From: Syntrophomonas sp. UBA1376
GTDB lineage: Bacteria > Bacillota > Syntrophomonadia > Syntrophomonadales > Syntrophomonadaceae
Reading direction: 5' to 3'
Assembly (NCBI GenBank): GCA_002305535.1
Contig: DBRE01000013.1
Location: 1-47,017, forward strand
Length of the DNA: 47,017 nucleotides
Shown here: positions 45,968-47,017 of the stretch, piece after piece
Layout of the letters: the number at the start of each line of letters is the position of its first letter
Numbering within the stretch: position 1 is the stretch's first letter
The notes under the pieces: model-generated
What the model was told of the DNA's origin: nothing
Seen by the model: only the letters and a program-made list of their open reading frames with translations
The model's database searches: none
Translations under genes and position numbers: made by a program

Positions 45968-47017
45968 ATGCGCAGATTTCTAACCATATTGACTTTGGCC
46001 TTGCTGCTGTTAGTAACCTTGGGGTTTAGTATCCGCTGGCCGGAACTACAAATTCCGCAGGCTTCTATCGTCTACGATATAAGTGGTACCCCTATTCGAG
46101 GATTGGCAGAACAAAACCAAATAAATATTTCTTTGGAAGATATCCCGGACAGCTTTATCTTGGCAGTTATCTCTGTCGAGGATAAGAATTTCTACAGCCA
46201 TCACGGGGTGGATTTCACAGGTATTTTACGTGCTCTGCTCACCAATATTCGCCAGGGAGAAGTAGCCGCCGGTGGTAGTACTATTTCCCAACAGACCGCT
46301 AAAAACCTATTCTTAACCAATGAGCGAACTTTGACCCGTAAGATAAAGGAATTGTTCTACGCCATTCAGTTGGAAAGAGAGTACAGCAAAGATGAGATAC
46401 TCACTATGTACTGCAATACCATTTATTTTGGCCAGGGAGCTTATGGGGTGGAAGTTGCCGCGCGAACCTTTTTCGCAAAACCGGCTCGGGAATTGACCAT
46501 GGCTGAGTCAGCCCTTCTAGCAGGATTGCCCCAGTGGCCTAACGGCTATAATCCTTACGTTGATCCTCAAGCAGCCATCAGCCGGCAGAAAATTGTTTTG
46601 AACCGCATGGTGGAAGAAGCAGTAATAACTGTTGAGGAAAAGAATGAAGCGGAAAGGCAGGAGTTGGTCTTTCAGCGAGCACCCTACATGGGAGGAGATG
46701 CTCCTTATTTTATGGCTATGGTCAAGGATTACCTGATCAATACTTATGGAGAGCGTATGGTTTTTCAGGGTGGACTTCGTATTCATACCACCTTAGACCT
46801 GCAGTTACAAGAAGCTGCCAACCAGGCTTACCATAATGGCACTCAGAACTGGGATCCCGACTTGCAGGCAGCCCTGGTGGCAGTTGATACCCAAAAAGGT
46901 GAGATACGCGCTTTAATAGGAGGCCGGGATTATGCCGCCTCCAATTATAATCGGGTTTATGCCCAACGCCAACCAGGATCTACCTTCAAGCCATTTATGT
47001 ATTCCCTGGCCATCGAA
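45968..47017 (+). CDS. Class A penicillin-binding protein (PBP1A-like), 5' part; continues past window
   Basis: Open to the window end (350 codons seen). N-terminal membrane anchor (about 4-21), then a GT51 glycosyltransferase domain with catalytic Glu71 in 'SVEDKNFYSHHGVDF', 'GGSTISQQTAKNLFL', 'KIKELFYAIQLEREYSKDEILTMYCNTIYFGQGAYGVE'. The transpeptidase domain begins after about residue 280 and the active-site S338-x-x-K341 ('PGSTFKPF') is just reached. Polymerises and cross-links peptidoglycan outside the membrane. ATG 45968 follows CAGGAGGG. The cytoplasmic N-tail is very short (MRR). Confidence 0.94.
   Translation, partial: MRRFLTILTLALLLLVTLGFSIRWPELQIPQASIVYDISGTPIRGLAEQNQINISLEDIPDSFILAVISVEDKNFYSHHGVDFTGILRALLTNIRQGEVAAGGSTISQQTAKNLFLTNERTLTRKIKELFYAIQLEREYSKDEILTMYCNTIYFGQGAYGVEVAARTFFAKPARELTMAESALLAGLPQWPNGYNPYVDPQAAISRQKIVLNRMVEEAVITVEEKNEAERQELVFQRAPYMGGDAPYFMAMVKDYLINTYGERMVFQGGLRIHTTLDLQLQEAANQAYHNGTQNWDPDLQAALVAVDTQKGEIRALIGGRDYAASNYNRVYAQRQPGSTFKPFMYSLAIE

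Noticed and set aside
1..47017. CRISPR arrays, insertion sequences, tRNA or rRNA genes, prophage
   Set aside because: No repeat-spacer pattern, transposase, tRNA cloverleaf or rRNA stretch was noticed in the intergenic regions; the block is ordinary vertically inherited chromosome apart from the items reported.

Overview
The window is a single chromosomal block from a low/mid-GC, endospore-forming Firmicute of the Clostridia type. Gene order matches the Bacillus/Clostridium fla-che operon running into the rpsB to pnp housekeeping region. It contains spore-related genes (alpha/beta SASP, DacF-, YlxY- and YmxH-like proteins), PolC, and an MEP-pathway set (dxr, ispG). Overall resemblance suggests a Syntrophomonadaceae-like anaerobe; this assignment is from memory of gene order and protein similarity, not from a search.

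Layout. 1-4988: end of the chemotaxis operon (cheA 3' end, cheW, cheC, cheD, sigD), a FapA/DUF342 protein, and two small proteins, the second in the position of B. subtilis swrB/ylxL. 5045-20096: a promoter and structured leader, then rpsB, tsf, pyrH, frr, uppS, cdsA, an AI-2E permease, dxr, rseP, ispG, proS, an MgtC-like gene and polC. 20114-30917: a nusA-operon promoter, then rimP, nusA, ylxR, ylxQ, infB, rbfA, nrnA, truB, ribF, then rpsO and pnp. 31124-38133: vanW-like, ylxY-like deacetylase, dacF, M16 protease, dut, ymxH, a 78-aa unknown, guaB and a second MgtC-like gene. 38188-39623: a ydaO-type c-di-AMP riboswitch ahead of a glutamate 2,3-aminomutase. 39759-42401: a CadC/CadA metal-resistance operon. 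42491-42928 (minus): a small UGA-containing gene and an SASP gene. 43083-47017: a radical SAM protein, a DUF47 protein, corA (minus, with a leader peptide), and the 5' part of a class A penicillin-binding protein.

Most unusual content. (1) On the minus strand at 42491-42679 a 62-codon reading frame with a near-perfect Shine-Dalgarno sequence carries an in-frame UGA at the second position of a CxxC motif. It is followed at bacterial-SECIS distance by a 7-bp hairpin with a G-rich loop, so it looks like an unannotated CxxU selenoprotein. (2) corA is preceded on the minus strand by a 28-codon leader ORF beginning MEPIPD, reminiscent of the enterobacterial Mg2+-sensing MgtL peptide, with two mutually exclusive hairpins that can free or hide the corA ribosome binding site. 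(3) PolC lacks the whole DEDDh exonuclease insert yet keeps all nine expected PHP metal ligands. (4) A c-di-AMP riboswitch stands before an enzyme whose substrate-binding residues mark it as glutamate rather than lysine 2,3-aminomutase, that is, beta-glutamate osmolyte synthesis. (5) pnp appears to start at AUA.

The genes are otherwise the core of translation (S2, EF-Ts, RRF, IF2, RbfA, RimP, TruB, S15), transcription (NusA), RNA decay (PNPase, NrnA), replication (PolC), lipid and isoprenoid synthesis, and envelope and spore functions, laid out mostly in tightly coupled operons with overlapping or near-overlapping genes.
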